A program made the translations under genes and the position numbers. Below, piece after piece: positions 16,158-26,219 of a stretch of DNA of 64,000 bases (positions are counted from its first letter, which is position 1; each line of letters opens with the position of its first letter). Source of the DNA: Streptomyces atroolivaceus (lineage in GTDB: Bacteria > Actinomycetota > Actinomycetes > Streptomycetales > Streptomycetaceae); assembly GCF_000717025.1 (NCBI RefSeq), contig NZ_JNXG01000011.1, forward strand, positions 124,001-188,000. The letters run 5' to 3'. A model generated the notes under the pieces. That model was not told the origin of the DNA. It did not search any database and saw nothing but the letters and a program-made list of their open reading frames with translations.

Positions 16158-17829
16158 CGGCGGGCCCCGTTGGGAGGCCCGGCCTCCCGGCGGGCGGCCC
16201 CGGGTGATCATCATCGGCGCGGGCATGTCGGGTCTGGCCGCCGGCTGCTACGCGCAGATGAGTGGGCTGGAGAGCCGGATCTTCGAGAAGCACGTGCTGC
16301 CAGGGGGCTGCTGCACCGCCTGGGCTCGGCAGGGCTACCTCTTCGACTACTGCATCGACTGGCTGATCGGCACGGCAGCCGGGACCGGGGCGAACGACGT
16401 GTGGCGCGAGCTCGGGGCACTGGACGGGAAGCGGATCACCCATTTCGACCAGTTCAACCGGGTGGTGACGGAGGACGGCCGGTCCGTCACGTTCTACAAC
16501 GACCCGGACCGGCTCCAGAAGCACCTGCTGGAGCTCTCGCCCGGCGACGAGCGCCTGATCCGGGCGTTCTGCCGGGACCTCAGGCGCTTCGCGGGGCTCG
16601 CCCCGCACTGGGAGCTGAAGCCGCCACCGCTGAAGTCCCTGACGGAGAAAGCGCGAACTCTGCTCGCGATCCTGCCGGCGTTTCGGCTGTACTGGCGCAC
16701 CGCGGCCACGCCGATGCGCCGGTTCGCGGACCGCTTCGAGGACCCCCTGCTGCGCCAGGCGTTCCCGAACATGTTCCTCCAGGAGCTGACCGGCTTCCCG
16801 CTGCTCCCCTTCCTCTTCACGATGTCCTGCGCCTTCAACGGCAACGCGGGCTTCCCGGAGGGCGGTTCGCTGGGTCTGGCCCGGTCGGTGGAGGAGCGGT
16901 ACACGGGGCTCGGCGGGCACATCGGCTACCGCGCCCGGGTGGAGCGGATCCTCGTCGAGGACGGGCGGGCGGTCGGCGTACGGCTGCGGGACGGGCAGGA
17001 GCACTTCGCCGACCACGTGATCGCCGCCTGCGACGGGCCGACGGTGCTGGACCGGCTGCTGGAGGGGCGGTGGAGCAGCCCGCGCACCGAGCGGCTGTAC
17101 ACGGAGCTGCTGGACCGGCCGGACAACCTGTACCCGGCGGTGGTCTCCGCGTTCGTCGGGATCGACGGCCCGCTGCCCGCCGGTGAGCCACACAGCACCA
17201 CGTACCTCCTCGGTCCGGAGCGGGGCGCGGCGCTGCCGGGGAGCCTCCAGCACAGTCTGGTGGTGCAGCGGCGGTCCGACTACGCCGACGGCTTCGCGCC
17301 GGCCGGGAAGTCGGTGCTGCACTGCACGTACTTCACCGACCACCGGTCCTGGCAGGATCTGCGGAAGGCGGACCGGCGGGCCTACCGGGAGCGCAAGCAG
17401 GAGGTCGTCGACTTCCTGCGGGCCTTCCTGGCCGAGCGTCATCCGGGCCTCGAGGAGCGGATCGAGCTGGTGGACGTGGCGACGCCCGCGACGACGGAGC
17501 GGTACACCGGCAACACCTACGGCAGCATCCTGGCCTGGAAAGCGTTCTCCGAGGCCGACGACGTGTCGACCGCGCTGGTGGACCGGGACCGGATGCGGCT
17601 GCCGGGGCTGAGCGGCTTCTCGATGGCCGGGCAGTGGACCGGGATGGGCGGCCTGATCCGGGCCGCGACCAGCGGCCGGTACGCGGTCCAGTTCCTCTGC
17701 GACGAGCTGGGCCGGGAGTTCCGGGCCTGGCCGAGCGAGGGTGCCGGGCCGTGGCATCCCGGGAAGCTGGGCCGGCTGCCACGACTCGAACAGCGGGGCG
17801 ACGCCGGGAAGGCGGCGGTGGCCGAATGA
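16144..17829 (+). CDS. ftdC: FAD-dependent phytoene-desaturase-like cyclase, first copy (FtdC-like)
   Basis: 561 residues from ATG 16144, with GGAGG at 16131-16135; GTG 16135 is an upstream alternative. Overlaps the PKS-NRPS end by 14 bases. The dinucleotide fold IIIGAGMSGLAAGCYAQ is near residue 20, and the C-terminal FAD segment GFSMAGQWTGMGGLIRAATS is near 490-510, as in phytoene desaturase/CrtI-like oxidoreductases. In PTM pathways such enzymes convert the linear polyene tetramate into the carbocyclic system by redox-triggered ring closure. It is a clear paralogue of the next gene (shared PGGxCTAW, PEGGSLGLARSVEERY and GLGG motifs). The number of such enzymes governs the ring pattern; two plus one reductase resembles 5-5 or 5-5-6 producers. 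Confidence 0.9.
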   Translation: MGVRDGGPRWEARPPGGRPRVIIIGAGMSGLAAGCYAQMSGLESRIFEKHVLPGGCCTAWARQGYLFDYCIDWLIGTAAGTGANDVWRELGALDGKRITHFDQFNRVVTEDGRSVTFYNDPDRLQKHLLELSPGDERLIRAFCRDLRRFAGLAPHWELKPPPLKSLTEKARTLLAILPAFRLYWRTAATPMRRFADRFEDPLLRQAFPNMFLQELTGFPLLPFLFTMSCAFNGNAGFPEGGSLGLARSVEERYTGLGGHIGYRARVERILVEDGRAVGVRLRDGQEHFADHVIAACDGPTVLDRLLEGRWSSPRTERLYTELLDRPDNLYPAVVSAFVGIDGPLPAGEPHSTTYLLGPERGAALPGSLQHSLVVQRRSDYADGFAPAGKSVLHCTYFTDHRSWQDLRKADRRAYRERKQEVVDFLRAFLAERHPGLEERIELVDVATPATTERYTGNTYGSILAWKAFSEADDVSTALVDRDRMRLPGLSGFSMAGQWTGMGGLIRAATSGRYAVQFLCDELGREFRAWPSEGAGPWHPGKLGRLPRLEQRGDAGKAAVAE

Positions 17830-19484
17830 CCAGAAGGACCATGCTGATCGTCGGCGGAGGGCTCGGTGGGCTCTCCACCGGCTGCTACGCCCAGATGAAC
17901 GGCTATCGCAGCAGGGTGCTGGAGATGCACGAGATCCCGGGCGGCTCCTGCACGGCCTGGGACCGGGGCGACTTCACCCTCGACTGCTGTGTGAGCTGGC
18001 TGCTCGGCAGCGGGCCGGGCAACGAGATGCACCAGATCTGGCTGGAGCTCGGCGCGCTCCAGGGCAAGCGGATGCGCAACTTCGACGTGTTCAACACGGT
18101 GCGCGGCCGGGACGGGCGGGCGGTCCACTTCTACTCCGATCCGGACCGCCTCGAAGCGCACCTGCTCGCCCTCTCCCCCGGCGACGCCCGGGTGATCCGC
18201 GACTTCTGCGCCGGGCTGCGGACCTTCCGCAAGGCACTGGCCCGCTACCCGTTCCTCACCCCGGTCGGGCTCATGGGCCGCGTGGAGCGCTGGCGGATGC
18301 TGGCGTCCTTGGTCCCCTACTTCAACGTGATCCGGCGCTCCATCGGCACGCTGATGCGGGACTACTCGCAGCGCTTCCGGGACCCGCTGCTGCGCGAGGC
18401 GTTCAACTTCATCCTGTACGAGAAGCATCCCAACTTCCCCGTGCTGCCGTTCTACTTCCAGCTCGCGGCGCACGCCGACGCCTCGGCCGGTGTCCCCGAG
18501 GGCGGCTCGCTGGGCCTGGCCCGCTCGGTCGAGGAGCGCTACCGGGGGCTCGGCGGCGAGGTCATGTACAACGCCAGGGTCGTGGAGATCCTGGTGGAGA
18601 ACGACCGGGCGGCCGGGGTCCGGCTGAGCGACGGCACAGAGCTGCGGGCGGACATCGTGGTCTCCGCCTGCGACGGGCGCACCACGCTCCTCGACCTGCT
18701 GAAGGGCCGCTACCTCACCGACACGTACCGGGAGCTGTACACCCGGACCATCACGGAACCCGACATGGTGTTCCCCGGCTACCTCACGGTCTTCCTGGGG
18801 CTGCGCCGGCCCTTCCCGGACGGCGAGCCCTGCACCACGTACCTCCTGGAGGACGCGGTCGCGGAACGGCTCACCGGCATCCGGCACCCCAGCGTCAACG
18901 TGCAGTTCCGCAGCCGCCACTACCCGGAGCTGTCGCCGCCGGGCACCTCCGTGGTGTACGCCACGTACTTCTGCGACATCGCGCCGTGGCGGGAGCTGAG
19001 CACCGGTCCCGAGCAGTTCACCCGGATCCGCCGCGGCGAGGAGCTGCACACGCTGCCGGTCGGGCGCGGGCGCGACTACCAGCGGGCCAAGCGGCAGGTG
19101 CGGGACACGATCGTGGACTTCCTCGACGAGCGGCACCCAGGACTGCGGGACGCGATCGTGGTGCGGGACGTGTCCACCCCGCTCACCCAGGTCCGCTACA
19201 CCGGCAACTACGACGGCACGGTGCTCGGCTGGCAGCCGTTCGTGGACAGCGGCGAGACCGTGGAGCAGGAGGTCAAGCGACACGGTCCGGGACTGCCGGG
19301 GCTCGCGGACTTCTATCTGTCCGGCGTCTGGGCCACCACCGGCGGCCTGATCCGGGCCGCGGCCTCGGGACGGCACGTCATGCACTTCGTCTGCCGCGAC
19401 GACGGGCGGCCGTTCACCGCCTCCGTCGACGACAGCGCCCCTCTCCCCGTACAACTCATCGAACCCGCAGGAGCGACCCCGTGA
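17826..19484 (+). CDS. ftdD: FAD-dependent phytoene-desaturase-like cyclase, second copy (FtdD-like)
   Basis: 552 residues, starting at ATG 17826 in an ATGA overlap with the previous stop, hence translationally coupled. The N-terminal MLIVGGGLGGLSTGCYAQ binds FAD; the C-terminal YLSGVWATTGGLIRAAASG completes the cofactor site. Related to the preceding gene along its whole length but diverged, so the two probably act on successive rings. In frontalamide and pactamide type clusters the pair acts before the alcohol-dehydrogenase-like reductase. No disruption is seen. Confidence 0.9.
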   Translation: MTRRTMLIVGGGLGGLSTGCYAQMNGYRSRVLEMHEIPGGSCTAWDRGDFTLDCCVSWLLGSGPGNEMHQIWLELGALQGKRMRNFDVFNTVRGRDGRAVHFYSDPDRLEAHLLALSPGDARVIRDFCAGLRTFRKALARYPFLTPVGLMGRVERWRMLASLVPYFNVIRRSIGTLMRDYSQRFRDPLLREAFNFILYEKHPNFPVLPFYFQLAAHADASAGVPEGGSLGLARSVEERYRGLGGEVMYNARVVEILVENDRAAGVRLSDGTELRADIVVSACDGRTTLLDLLKGRYLTDTYRELYTRTITEPDMVFPGYLTVFLGLRRPFPDGEPCTTYLLEDAVAERLTGIRHPSVNVQFRSRHYPELSPPGTSVVYATYFCDIAPWRELSTGPEQFTRIRRGEELHTLPVGRGRDYQRAKRQVRDTIVDFLDERHPGLRDAIVVRDVSTPLTQVRYTGNYDGTVLGWQPFVDSGETVEQEVKRHGPGLPGLADFYLSGVWATTGGLIRAAASGRHVMHFVCRDDGRPFTASVDDSAPLPVQLIEPAGATP

Positions 19485-20536
19485 AGACCGAGAAGTGGAT
19501 CGTCAGGGAGCACAACGACGGCGTGCCGGACGTGGGCCGGATGTACGTGAAGATGGTGGAGGAGCTCGACACCGACCTGGCCGAGGACGAGATGCTGCTG
19601 CGCACGCGGTACGTCTCTGTCGACCCGTACCTCCACGGGATCGCCCTGGACACCCCGGTGGGCGACCACATGGGCGCCGACTCGATCATGGAGGTGCTGG
19701 CGGCCGGACCGCGGGCGATGTTCGGCGTCGGGGACCTCGTGCAGGGCTTCGGCGGCTGGCGCACCCACCTGGTCAGTAACGGCGCGGGGGCGCTGTGGCA
19801 GACCGGCACGTTCCCGATGGTCTTCCCCGCGTACCGGAAGCTGGACCCGGCCCACTACGACGAGGCGCTGCCGCTGAGCACCGCGCTCGGCATCCTCGGC
19901 GGCGCCGGGATGACCGCGTGGGGCGCCCTCACCACCTTCCTGGCCGTACGGCCCGGCGACACGGTCCTGATCAGCGGCGCGTCCGGCGCGATCGGCACGC
20001 TGGTCGGGCAGCTGGCGAAGCGGGCGGGCGCGCGGGTGGTGGGCACGACCGGTTCGCCGGAGAAGGCGGCACGGCTGACGGCGCTCGGCTTCGACGCCGT
20101 CGTCGTCTTCCGGCACGGCGGGGACCCGGCGCAGCTCCGCGAGGACCTGGTGAAGGCGGCTCCTGGCGGCGTCGACCGGTACTTCGACAACCTCGGCGGG
20201 GTCATGACCGATACCGTCTTCACGATGCTCACCGTGGACAGCCGGGTCGCGGTGTGCTGGCAGTGGGCGAGCCAGGTCGGCGGCGAGTGGACCGGGCCCC
20301 GGCTGCTGCCGTACATCATGTTCCCGCGCACGACGATCCGCGGGATCTTCGCGCTGGAGTGGTTCACCGAGGACAACTGGGCGGCGCTGCACGCCGAGCT
20401 GGGGCCGCTGGTGCGCGCCGGCGAGATCCGCTACCAGCAGACCATGCACCACGGCTTCGACTCCATTCCCGCCGCCTACCGCAGCCTGTACACCGACCGC
20501 GCGGCGTCCTTCGGCAAGGTGCTGGTCGAGCTGTGA
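19481..20536 (+). CDS. ftdE: Zinc-independent MDR-family NADP reductase (FtdE/IkaC-like)
   Basis: 351 residues from GTG 19481, overlapping the previous stop as GTGA, with AGGAG at 19469-19473. Medium-chain dehydrogenase/reductase fold of the leukotriene B4 dehydrogenase/enoyl reductase type. It lacks the catalytic zinc cysteines and has the NADP motif LISGASGAIGTLVGQLAKR near residue 165, then VVGTTGSPEKA. In ikarugamycin biosynthesis the homologue IkaC delivers hydride and closes the last five-membered ring; the same role is expected here. Coupled to genes on both sides by 4-base overlaps. Confidence 0.9.
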   Translation: MKTEKWIVREHNDGVPDVGRMYVKMVEELDTDLAEDEMLLRTRYVSVDPYLHGIALDTPVGDHMGADSIMEVLAAGPRAMFGVGDLVQGFGGWRTHLVSNGAGALWQTGTFPMVFPAYRKLDPAHYDEALPLSTALGILGGAGMTAWGALTTFLAVRPGDTVLISGASGAIGTLVGQLAKRAGARVVGTTGSPEKAARLTALGFDAVVVFRHGGDPAQLREDLVKAAPGGVDRYFDNLGGVMTDTVFTMLTVDSRVAVCWQWASQVGGEWTGPRLLPYIMFPRTTIRGIFALEWFTEDNWAALHAELGPLVRAGEIRYQQTMHHGFDSIPAAYRSLYTDRAASFGKVLVEL

Positions 20537-21627
20537 GGCGCGGCCACACCCGAGCGCTCACCGAGGGCCCGAGCCCGGCCGACGCGCACGAGCCAGTCCT
20601 GCCGTACCCCGACGGCTGGTTCTCGGTGGCGTTCTCCTCGGAGGTGGTGCGGGGGGCGCTGCTGACCCGGCCGCTCCAGGGCGAGGACGTGGTGCTCTAC
20701 CGGCTCCGCGACGGCCAGGTGCGGGCGGTCCGCCCGTACTGCCCGCACCTGGGGGCGCACCTCGGGCTCGGCGCGCTGGAGGGCGACGAACTGCTGTGCC
20801 CCTTCCACCGCTTCGCCTTCGGCCCGGACGGCGCCTGCACGCGGACGGGGTACGGCACGCCCCCACCGCCGTCCTCGGACCTGACCCTGCTGCCGGTGCG
20901 CGAGGTCGACGGCGCCGTCTTCGTGTGGCGGCACCACGACGGGCGGGCGCCGGACTGGGAGCTCACGCCCTGGCACACGCTCGGGACGCGGGCGCCGCGG
21001 TTGGCCGCGTGGGAGATGGCGGGGCACAGCCAGGACGTGGTCGAGAACACGGTGGACATCGGGCACTTCACGCCGCTGCACGGCTGGGGCGCGTCGGAGG
21101 TAGCCGAGCCGGCGGTCTTCGAGGGGCGGTCCTTCCGGATCTCGGTGCGCTCCGAGGAGCGGGTGCCGCTGCTGGGCGCGAGTCCGCTGGAGGTGACGCT
21201 GGAGGGCAACGGGATCAGCCGGGTGCACGTGTGCACGGCGCTCCCTCGGTTCGGGGTGCGCACCTGTGCCGTATACACGACCACGATGATCGCGCCCGCG
21301 GCTTTCCAGCTGCGCCAGACGAGCCGCTTCGAGGTGGCCGAGCCGGCCGCCCTCCCGGCCCCGCTGGCCCGCTGGGTGAGCGGCTCGGTACACCGGCTGC
21401 TGGCGGGTGTGATGTTCCGGGGCAACTGCGCTTTCGTGTCCCAGGACTTCCCGGTCTGGACGACGAAGCGGTACGTGTCTCCGCCCCGGCTGGCCCGCGG
21501 CGACGGCCCGATCGGCCCGTTCCGCCACTGGGCCCGGCAGTTCTACTCGCCGGACCGGCTGCGGGTGCGGGTGCCGTCGTCGGTGATGCGGGGAGCGGCG
21601 GGGGAAGCGGAGAGCAGGGTGACGTAG
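20533..21627 (+). CDS. Rieske non-haem iron oxygenase, terminal tailoring gene of the PTM operon
   Basis: 364 residues from GTG 20533, overlapping the previous stop as GTGA. The Rieske 2Fe-2S site is CPH (Cys70), then 16 residues, then CPFH. The mononuclear iron site is NTVDIGHFTPLH, the D-x2-H-x4-H pattern near residues 175-185. The layout resembles KshA and the DAF-36/Neverland cholesterol 7-desaturases more than aromatic-ring dioxygenases. It needs a ferredoxin/reductase supplied elsewhere; none is adjacent. The PTM clusters I know (frontalamide, clifednamide, HSAF) use a P450 or the hydroxylase for late oxidation, so a Rieske enzyme at the P450 position suggests a different oxidation pattern. 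Confidence 0.92.
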   Translation: MRRGHTRALTEGPSPADAHEPVLPYPDGWFSVAFSSEVVRGALLTRPLQGEDVVLYRLRDGQVRAVRPYCPHLGAHLGLGALEGDELLCPFHRFAFGPDGACTRTGYGTPPPPSSDLTLLPVREVDGAVFVWRHHDGRAPDWELTPWHTLGTRAPRLAAWEMAGHSQDVVENTVDIGHFTPLHGWGASEVAEPAVFEGRSFRISVRSEERVPLLGASPLEVTLEGNGISRVHVCTALPRFGVRTCAVYTTTMIAPAAFQLRQTSRFEVAEPAALPAPLARWVSGSVHRLLAGVMFRGNCAFVSQDFPVWTTKRYVSPPRLARGDGPIGPFRHWARQFYSPDRLRVRVPSSVMRGAAGEAESRVT

Positions 21628-22113
21628 CGTGGCCGCTCCGAGAAGCCGGGGGGCGGGGGCTTCGCCGGACGGGAGGACGGGGCGGTTCGGATGACGGCGG
21701 GGCGTCAGGCGCTCCGCCATGCCTGGTGCTCTTCGAGCGCGAGGACCTGCAGGCACATCTCACCGGCGCGGAGTGGACCGACAACGAAGCCTTCGCCGCC
21801 TACGGGCTCGATGACTCCACCATCACCGCGCTTCGCACCTGAGCCCCTGGAATGGGTCGACGACCTGGCAGGCCGTTTACTCGAAGAGACCCACGATCCG
21901 GACATCGACTGACCGCGTGAGGTGGTCGAGGGCCGCCGGAGCACGCTGCCCTGACGGCCCCGGCGCACCTGATAGAGCGAGGAAGCCGACCAAGGTCTTC
22001 CTGATCGAAGGAGCCCCGTTGCCCGTTCAGTGTTCCACCGTCACGCTCACGTCGTCCATCACTGTCGCCGACGGTGTCTTTGCTCCAGGACATGACTCTG
22101 CTGCTCAATTCGT
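21628..22113. other. Debris downstream of the PTM operon
   Basis: No intact gene. One short frame (about 21727-21842, plus strand) reads LFEREDLQAHLTGAEWTDNE and ends AAYGLDDSTITALRT, which has plausible codon bias but no start. It looks like the tail of a lost gene. The remainder shows no clear coding pattern. Confidence 0.4.
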
Positions 22114-22275
22114 TCAGGCGGAGAGTCGGTAGCTGAGTCGTTCGAGCCGGGTGTGGCGGGTTCGGTCGAGAGGGCCGGCGGTCCAGTGGGCGTCGAGCCT
22201 GATCAGGTTGAGTGCGGTGGCGGAGAAGGCGTGTTGGAGGCGGACTTTCGGCAGGCCGCGGTAGCGAGGCCATCC
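22114..22275 (-). mobile_element. IS1182-type transposase, C-terminal remnant
   Basis: The minus strand reads RYRGLPKVRLQHAFSATALN, then LIRLDAHWTAGPLDRTRHTR and LERLSYRLSA, stopping at 22114. This is the conserved C-terminal end of IS1182-family DDE transposases common in Streptomyces. The rest of the transposase is missing: at about 22275 it abuts a plus-strand IS5-type fragment. Confidence 0.7.
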
Positions 22276-22281
22276 CGACGA

Positions 22282-22637
22282 CTGTCCGGAAGAAGGCGTA
22301 CGTGATCCTCGACGGCACAGTTCTACCGATCGACCGCATCACCGCAGACCGGCCGTATTACTCCGGGAAGAAGAAGCACCACGGGATGAACGTGCAGATC
22401 CATGCCGATGCCGCCGGAGGCCTGATCTGGGTCTCGGACGCACTGCCGGGAGCCACACACGACCTGACCGCCGCCCAGACCCACGGCATTCCCGTCGCCC
22501 TCGACGCGAACGACAGCAAGTGCTGGGCCGACAAGGCGTATCAGGGCGCCGGCCCAGCGATTCGAGTCCCGATGCGTGGCAAGCACCTCACCCACAGCAG
22601 CGGTGCCATCACGGTCAACTTTGGGATGAACGGATAG
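22282..22637 (+). mobile_element. IS5-family (DDE) transposase remnant
   Basis: The plus strand reads KKAYVILDGTVLPIDRI, RPYYSGKKKHHGMNVQIHAD and WADKAYQGAGPAIRVPMRGK, typical of the catalytic domain of IS5/IS112-like transposases. The similarity ends near 22590, after which the frame runs into unrelated codons and a stop at 22637. Both the N-terminal and the C-terminal parts are missing, so it cannot be active. Confidence 0.75.
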
Positions 22638-22949
22638 CAGCACCGCTCTACGAGGAGAGTCCCCGCCTGGCAGAAACCACGCCGCCGATGGGAATCGCCC
22701 CCTCGCTGCTTGAGAGGCGAGGCCAAGCTCGAACGTGGCCCGTCATCCGTCCCAGCAGCCCTGTTAGCCGTTCAGTGGCGCACCAAGCCCGACAACCTTC
22801 AGCCGAAGACTCTGCGGGGCGCCTGCGGGTCCTTTGGCGCGCAGACAAGGGAAAATCGCTGGTCACGGACTCTCTAGCGTGCGTGGTGGTCGCGTGTGGT
22901 CGCACGCTGAGAATGTCAGGCACTTCCCTGCCTCGTGGAGGCGATCGCC
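22638..22949. other. Non-coding stretch between IS debris and integrase
   Basis: About 310 bases with no supported gene. The GGAGG ahead of the integrase lies at 22937-22941. In an intact tRNA-integrating element the attP core would lie near the integrase. I found no copy of the tRNA-Pro 3' end here. Confidence 0.5.
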
Positions 22950-24445
<1,496 letters not shown>

Positions 24446-24538
24446 CTGCCCGCCTGACCTGGGGTTTCCCCCTGGCTGAACGCGCATGAGAACAATACCG
24501 CACTTCAAGCGGTGCTCACGAACCCGTTTCCGGTGGGC

Positions 24539-24576
24539 TTGACCTCAACCTTGGTTGATGTCGAACGCTGGGTCTC
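24539..24576 (+). promoter_or_regulatory. MerR/SoxR-type promoter-operator of the split transketolase
   Basis: The -35 box TTGACC is at 24539-24544. A dyad follows with arms GACCTCAACC (24541-24550) and GGTTGATGTC (24553-24562), separated by TT; 9 of 10 bases pair. The likely -10, AACGCT at 24564-24569, is 19 bp from the -35, the long spacing characteristic of MerR-family activated promoters. The ATG of the gene lies at 24577, seven bases after the -10, with no ribosome binding site, so the transcript is probably leaderless. The inner CCTCAACC..GGTTGA resembles SoxR boxes. Confidence 0.65.
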
Positions 24577-25278
24577 ATGACCACCACGACACCCCCGCCG
24601 GTCCACGGCTACGACGAGCTGGCCCGGCTGATGAGTCTCATGACCGGTGACGAGAAGCACGGCCCCGCCGCGACCTCCACACTCGACGCCCTCTGGGTGC
24701 TGTACGACCGGGTGCTGCGGGTCTCACCCGGCACCGTCGACTCCCCGGGCCGTGACCGCTTCCTGCTCTCGAAGGGGCACGGCCCCATGGCCTACTACGC
24801 CGTGCTGGCGGCCCGTGGCTTCTTCGGGGAGGAGCTGCTCCCCGGCTTCGGTTCGTACGCCTCCCCGCTCGGACACCATCCCGACCGGCTGCTGGTGCCG
24901 GGAGCCGAGATCAGCAGCGGGTCGCTCGGTCACGGGCTCCCGCTCGCCGTGGGCAGCGTGCTGGGCCTGCGGGCGCAAGGGCTGAGGGACCCCCGCGTCT
25001 GGGTCCTGACCGGCGACGCCGAACTGGACGAGGGCAGCAACCACGAGGCGATCGCCTACGCCGGCCCCGCGGGGCTCGACCAGCTGCACACCGTGGTGAT
25101 CGACAACGCGTCGGCGACGTACGCCAGGCCGGGTGGCATCGCGGCGCGGTTCGAGGCCGCGGGATGGTCCGCCCGGACCGTGGACGGACGGGACCACGAG
25201 GAGCTGTTCGCCGCGTTCACCGCGCCGCACCCCGGCCGGCCGCACGCCGTGATCGCCCGTGTGGCGCCCGGCCGCTGA
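24577..25278 (+). CDS. Transketolase, N-terminal (thiamine diphosphate) subunit
   Basis: 233 residues. The subunit has the TPP-binding features SKGHGPMAYYAVLA, SGSLGHGLPLAVG and GDAELDEGSNHEA (the GDx...N motif, with VIDN following). It matches the N-terminal half of transketolase as found in split two-subunit enzymes of bacteria and archaea. Together with the next gene it would transfer two-carbon ketol units, in the pentose phosphate pathway or a specialised route. Start ATG 24577 is apparently leaderless behind a MerR-type promoter. It is separated from tRNA-Pro by only 131 bases, so it is the first chromosomal gene beyond the integration site. Confidence 0.9.
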   Translation: MTTTTPPPVHGYDELARLMSLMTGDEKHGPAATSTLDALWVLYDRVLRVSPGTVDSPGRDRFLLSKGHGPMAYYAVLAARGFFGEELLPGFGSYASPLGHHPDRLLVPGAEISSGSLGHGLPLAVGSVLGLRAQGLRDPRVWVLTGDAELDEGSNHEAIAYAGPAGLDQLHTVVIDNASATYARPGGIAARFEAAGWSARTVDGRDHEELFAAFTAPHPGRPHAVIARVAPGR

Positions 25279-25312
25279 TCACCCGCACCCGAACAGGACG
25301 GAGCACACCCCC

Positions 25313-26212
25313 ATGGACACCATGCGTGACCGTTTCATCACCACGACCACCCGGCTGCTGGACGAGGACCCCCGCATCACCGTCGTACTCGCCGAGATCA
25401 GCCGCGACGGCTTCCAGCAGGCCGAGCGAGCCCACCCGGACCGGGTGGTCAACGTCGGGATCAGGGAACAACTGCTCATCGGCGCGGGTGCCGGGATGGC
25501 CCTGACCGGGGCGCGGCCGGTCATGCACACCTTCGCGAGCTTTCTCGTGGAGCGTCCCTTCGAGCAGGTGAAGCTGGACCTGGGCCACCAGGGCGTGGGC
25601 GGCGTGCTGGTCAGCGCCGGGGCCTCGTACGACTGGCCGGCCGGAGGCTTCACCCACATGTCGCCGGGCGATGTCGCCCTTCTCGACACCCTCGACGACT
25701 GGACGGTGCACGTGCCTGGGCATCCCGATGAGGCCGAGGCCCTGGTGCGGCGGGCCGTCAAAGGGGAAGGCCGTGTCTACGTACGGCTTTCCCTCCAGTC
25801 GAACAGCACCGGCCGTCCGGTCGGGGGCCCCGGCTTCAGCACCGTGCGGCAGGGGACCGGCGGGGTGGTGATCGCCGTCGGTCCCCTGCTCGACAACGTC
25901 CTCGCGGCGACAGAGGGCCTGGACACCACCGTGCTGTACGCGACGACCGTGCGGCCTTTCGACGCGGCGGGGCTCCGTCGCGCGGTAGGAACGGGCAGAT
26001 CGGCGGACGTCGTGCTCGTCGAGCCGTATCTGGCGGGCACGTCGACGGGGGCCGCCAACGACGCCCTGGCCGACCTGCCCCACCGGGTGCTCGGGCTGGG
26101 AGTGGGCCGGGGCGAGCTGCGCAGGTACGGGCAGATGGCGGACCACATCGAGGCGCACGGACTCGACGCGCGCGCACTGCGGCAGCGGATCACCGGCTTC
26201 CTGCCGGGATGA
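25313..26212 (+). CDS. Transketolase, C-terminal subunit
   Basis: 299 residues from ATG 25313, with AGGACGGAG about 12 bases upstream; ATG 25322 is an alternative. Pyrimidine-binding domain with VVNVGIREQLLIGAGAGMAL (the catalytic Glu in IREQ) and MHTFASFLVERPFEQVKLDL, followed by the C-terminal domain from about residue 175. It lies 34 bases after the N-terminal subunit and forms an obligate pair with it. The 3' end is convergent with a MmcQ/YjbR gene, separated by seven bases. Confidence 0.9.
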   Translation: MDTMRDRFITTTTRLLDEDPRITVVLAEISRDGFQQAERAHPDRVVNVGIREQLLIGAGAGMALTGARPVMHTFASFLVERPFEQVKLDLGHQGVGGVLVSAGASYDWPAGGFTHMSPGDVALLDTLDDWTVHVPGHPDEAEALVRRAVKGEGRVYVRLSLQSNSTGRPVGGPGFSTVRQGTGGVVIAVGPLLDNVLAATEGLDTTVLYATTVRPFDAAGLRRAVGTGRSADVVLVEPYLAGTSTGAANDALADLPHRVLGLGVGRGELRRYGQMADHIEAHGLDARALRQRITGFLPG

Positions 26213-26219
26213 GATCCCC

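Noticed and set aside
6840..16226. 3128-residue open frame antisense to the PKS-NRPS
   Set aside because: It is a shadow made by GC-rich codons; it has no motif, is low in complexity, and the plus-strand frame has every expected catalytic residue.
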